Source: Marinobacterium alkalitolerans (lineage in GTDB: Bacteria > Pseudomonadota > Gammaproteobacteria > Pseudomonadales > Balneatricaceae). Taken from it: a stretch of DNA of 53,800 nucleotides. The notes beneath the pieces are model-generated. The model worked only from the letters and a program-made list of their open reading frames with translations, had not been told where the DNA came from and searched no databases. A program made the translations under genes and the position numbers. Within the stretch, counting starts at the first letter, position 1; every line of letters begins with the position of its first letter. The stretch is taken from the NCBI RefSeq assembly GCF_017776525.1, contig NZ_JACVEW010000024.1, positions 1 through 53,800 of the forward strand, given 5' to 3'. Positions 51,678-53,800 of the stretch are shown in pieces.

Positions 51678-53672
51678 ATGCGCATTTCAACACTTGCACG
51701 TCTGTCATCCATGACTCTGCTTTTGATGCTCGGTGTATTGACCGCATCCATCATCATCTCACTCCTCCTGTTGAGTGAGGCCTTTTCCAACAGCACCCAG
51801 TACCAGGCTTATACCCTTGAGGTTAAGAACGGCATTGAGCAACCTGCCAATCAGTATCTGAATACCGGGAACGCCTCTTTGCTCAGCGAAATTGAGCAGG
51901 GCATCGACCAGGCGTTGCAGCAAAACAGCCAAAACCTCTGGCTGGCACCCGATGTCAGAAACCGTATCTCCGTCATACTGAATAGCCTCCAGCAGGACAC
52001 ACTCCCCCTCTTACGCAGTGCGGGTAAGTTGTCAGAACCCCAGTCACTGCTGATCAATAATGAACGCGAACTGGCCTACAGTCTGAAAAGCCTGTCGGAT
52101 TATGCGCAAGGCTACCTGTCCAGTGAGCCCAACGGTGATGCATCAGGCCGCGCCCTGATCTTTTTGGAGAAGAGCGCTCAGTTGCTTGGCAGCCTGCATG
52201 ATCTGACGCTGCTGAGACAAAGCTATTTCACACAGCCCGACCAGGATACTGCCGAGTCCATACAGCTTCTGTTGGAGCAGATGCAGTCGGTTCAGGAAGC
52301 CCTTGCCAGCACGCCTCTACTCGGCGTCTATGAAGTCGAAGAAGCCGACCCCATGGCCGAGTTGATGGGCTGGGATACGGAACAAAGCCGGACCGAAATT
52401 GGCGAAGAGCCGATCAACCAGATCAGCAGCCTGATTGGGCGTTATCCCAAGGAACTGGAGAACGCCCGCAAATTCAGCGACCTCAAACAGCAAGGTCACA
52501 GCGCAGCCGCCGATAATATGCAATCGCTGCAGGATGAACTCGCGAGTATTGAAACGCTGTTGAATGCATCCTACCGACAAACCCTGAACACGACCTACTG
52601 GATTCTGGGTGTGGGCGTCGCGTTGATCCTGCTCGCAGCCGGACTGATGAGCCTGTTGCTGATGCGCCTGGCACGCCTCATCGTTTTTGGCAGTGAACAT
52701 ATCGCCAAGCTGGCAGAAGGTGACCTTCACGAAACGATTGAGCTGAACAGCCGCTTCAGTGAAGCCAAACTGCTGCACCAGGCGCTTAACCGTCTGCAGA
52801 GCTACTTCAAGGAGTTGATCAACCGGATCAGCGAACAGACCGGTGCTCTCGGTTCACTGCAAACTCGAGCTGTCGAGAGTGCTGCCAACCTTGAAGATCG
52901 TGTCCGACAGCAGCAACAGCAGACACAGGCATCGGCACATCAGATGCAGCAGTTGACTACCTCTTTTGAAGAAGTAGCCAATAATGCGACCCGGACCAGT
53001 GACGTGACCTCTGCAGCCGGGCAACAAGCGGATCAGGGCCATGAACGCATCCTGAGTACCAGTGAGTATGCCACCCGATTGATGCAGGAAGCAGAACGTA
53101 CGGAAGCCAGCATCCACACCCTTCGTCAGGACAGCCTGGCGATTGGTGAAGTACTGGGCGTAATTCACGGGTTTGCCGAACAGACCAACCTCCTTGCCCT
53201 CAATGCCGCTATCGAAGCCGCACGGGCGGGCGAAGCCGGACGCGGCTTTGCGGTTGTGGCCGATGAGGTACGCAACCTGGCCAGCAACACCTCCGAATCT
53301 GCGGGACAGATTCAGCAGCTGATCGACAAGTTGAACCTGGCCTCTGAGGATGCATCCAACTGCGTGAACAAGCAAAAATCACTGGTGCACTCGACTGTTG
53401 ATGCCATCTCCGAAACCCGCACTTCAATGGAGCAGATTCGTGACGCGGTCAACGAGATCATGGAGATGAATGCCATGATCGCATCGGCCACCGAACAACA
53501 GTCTGCGACCACAACGGAACTCAAGAGCGCGATTGACTACAGTGCACGCCTGGCAGAAGAGTCTGCGGCAGAAGCTGACAACAACAAGCAGCTCGCGCTT
53601 GAAATGGACAACGTCAGCCAAACACTCGAAGAGATGGTTTCACGTTTCAGCCACAACCAACAAACGACCTGA
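51678..53672 (+). CDS. Methyl-accepting chemotaxis protein
   Basis: Membrane chemoreceptor; ligand unknown. 664 residues: membrane helix 1 (about 10-32), a mostly helical periplasmic sensor (about 33-305), helix 2 (about 308-332), a HAMP-like linker (about 333-385) and a cytoplasmic signalling domain whose hairpin tip [29 protein letters not shown] is canonical (about 505-535). No C-terminal CheR-binding pentapeptide is seen; the end is HNQQTT. Divergent from carA; the sensor part does not match a family I can name by eye. Confidence 0.93.
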   Translation: MRISTLARLSSMTLLLMLGVLTASIIISLLLLSEAFSNSTQYQAYTLEVKNGIEQPANQYLNTGNASLLSEIEQGIDQALQQNSQNLWLAPDVRNRISVILNSLQQDTLPLLRSAGKLSEPQSLLINNERELAYSLKSLSDYAQGYLSSEPNGDASGRALIFLEKSAQLLGSLHDLTLLRQSYFTQPDQDTAESIQLLLEQMQSVQEALASTPLLGVYEVEEADPMAELMGWDTEQSRTEIGEEPINQISSLIGRYPKELENARKFSDLKQQGHSAAADNMQSLQDELASIETLLNASYRQTLNTTYWILGVGVALILLAAGLMSLLLMRLARLIVFGSEHIAKLAEGDLHETIELNSRFSEAKLLHQALNRLQSYFKELINRISEQTGALGSLQTRAVESAANLEDRVRQQQQQTQASAHQMQQLTTSFEEVANNATRTSDVTSAAGQQADQGHERILSTSEYATRLMQEAERTEASIHTLRQDSLAIGEVLGVIHGFAEQTNLLALNAAIEAARAGEAGRGFAVVADEVRNLASNTSESAGQIQQLIDKLNLASEDASNCVNKQKSLVHSTVDAISETRTSMEQIRDAVNEIMEMNAMIASATEQQSATTTELKSAIDYSARLAEESAAEADNNKQLALEMDNVSQTLEEMVSRFSHNQQTT

Positions 53673-53686
53673 AATCAGATAGATAG

Positions 53687-53715
53687 TTGACTTGTCGGCA
53701 CTTTACTGACAGAAT
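53687..53715 (+). promoter_or_regulatory. Promoter of tRNA-Phe
   Basis: TTGACT (53687-53692), 17-base spacer, CAGAAT (53710-53715), then a GC-rich discriminator GCGCCGAC just before the tRNA. It starts 14 bases after the chemoreceptor stop. Confidence 0.65.
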
Positions 53716-53725
53716 GCGCCGACTT

Positions 53726-53800
53726 GCCCAGATAGCTCAGTCGGTAGAGCAGGGGATTGAAAATCCCCGTGTCGGTGGTTCGATTCCGCCTCTGGGCACC
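53726..53800 (+). tRNA. tRNA-Phe (GAA), lacking its last base at the window edge
   Basis: Acceptor GCCCAGA pairs with TCTGGGC, D arm GCTCAGTCGGTAGAGC, anticodon stem-loop GGGGATTGAAAATCCCC (anticodon GAA), T arm GGTGGTTCGATTCCGCC. The sequence stops at ACC, so the final A of an encoded CCA would be the next base. Confidence 0.97.

Overview
The window is a stretch of gammaproteobacterial core chromosome. Gene order and protein sequence resemble Pseudomonas and marine Oceanospirillales (a Marinobacterium-like organism is my guess, not proven). Evidence is the cbrX-cbrA-cbrB-pcnB-folK-panB-panC cluster, the erpA-anmK-M23 peptidase-tyrS group, and the classic pnp-rpsO-truB-rbfA-infB-nusA-rimP-tRNA-fMet-tRNA-Leu-secG-tpiA-glmM-folP-ftsH block. 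I see no insertion sequence, prophage, CRISPR array or obvious island.

Layout. 1-330: two tandem rRNA-type promoters pointing left, so an rRNA operon very probably begins just outside the window. 327-5875: tyrS, an M23 peptidase, anmK, erpA and argC. 5962-10233: a ClC-family protein, thiE, hemL and a membrane protein. 10227-13156: PBP1b (mrcB) with a TPR lipoprotein that is probably its activator. 13203-16221: a two-domain kinase-like protein, a small Rieske protein and an aminotransferase. 16465-26474: dksA, gluQ, then the CbrAB carbon/nitrogen two-component system, a 507-bp gap holding what looks like a CrcZ-type Hfq/Crc-sequestering small RNA, and pcnB-folK-panBC. 26709-31334: a thiolase, a tandem QueD-like protein, two 16S rRNA modification enzymes (rsuA, rsmC) and a YciC-like membrane protein. 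31410-45859: the large leftward translation/transcription block ending with two tRNAs, secG, tpiA, glmM, folP and ftsH. 46152-51420: yhbY facing greA-carB-carA. 51678-53800: a chemoreceptor and a tRNA-Phe cut by one base at the window edge.

The most interesting non-coding signal is at 22330-22710. A near-perfect sigma-54 promoter is preceded by inverted TGTTAC/GTAACA boxes, and followed by four A-rich Hfq-type motifs, three of them displayed in hairpin loops. This is the design of the Pseudomonas catabolite-repression RNA CrcZ, in the same cbrB-pcnB interval, but with its own architecture. Other leader RNAs worth testing are a carA attenuator with a 26-codon leader peptide whose stop overlaps the carA start, a probable S15 autoregulatory pseudoknot before rpsO, and a long hairpin before pnp. 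Protein oddities are a PcnB with an N-terminal membrane anchor, a ClC protein lacking the usual proton-pathway and selectivity residues, a QueD tandem with one degenerate half, and the absence of rlmE from its usual place beside ftsH.

All functions are assigned by reading motifs and family resemblance; no searches or folding programs were run.
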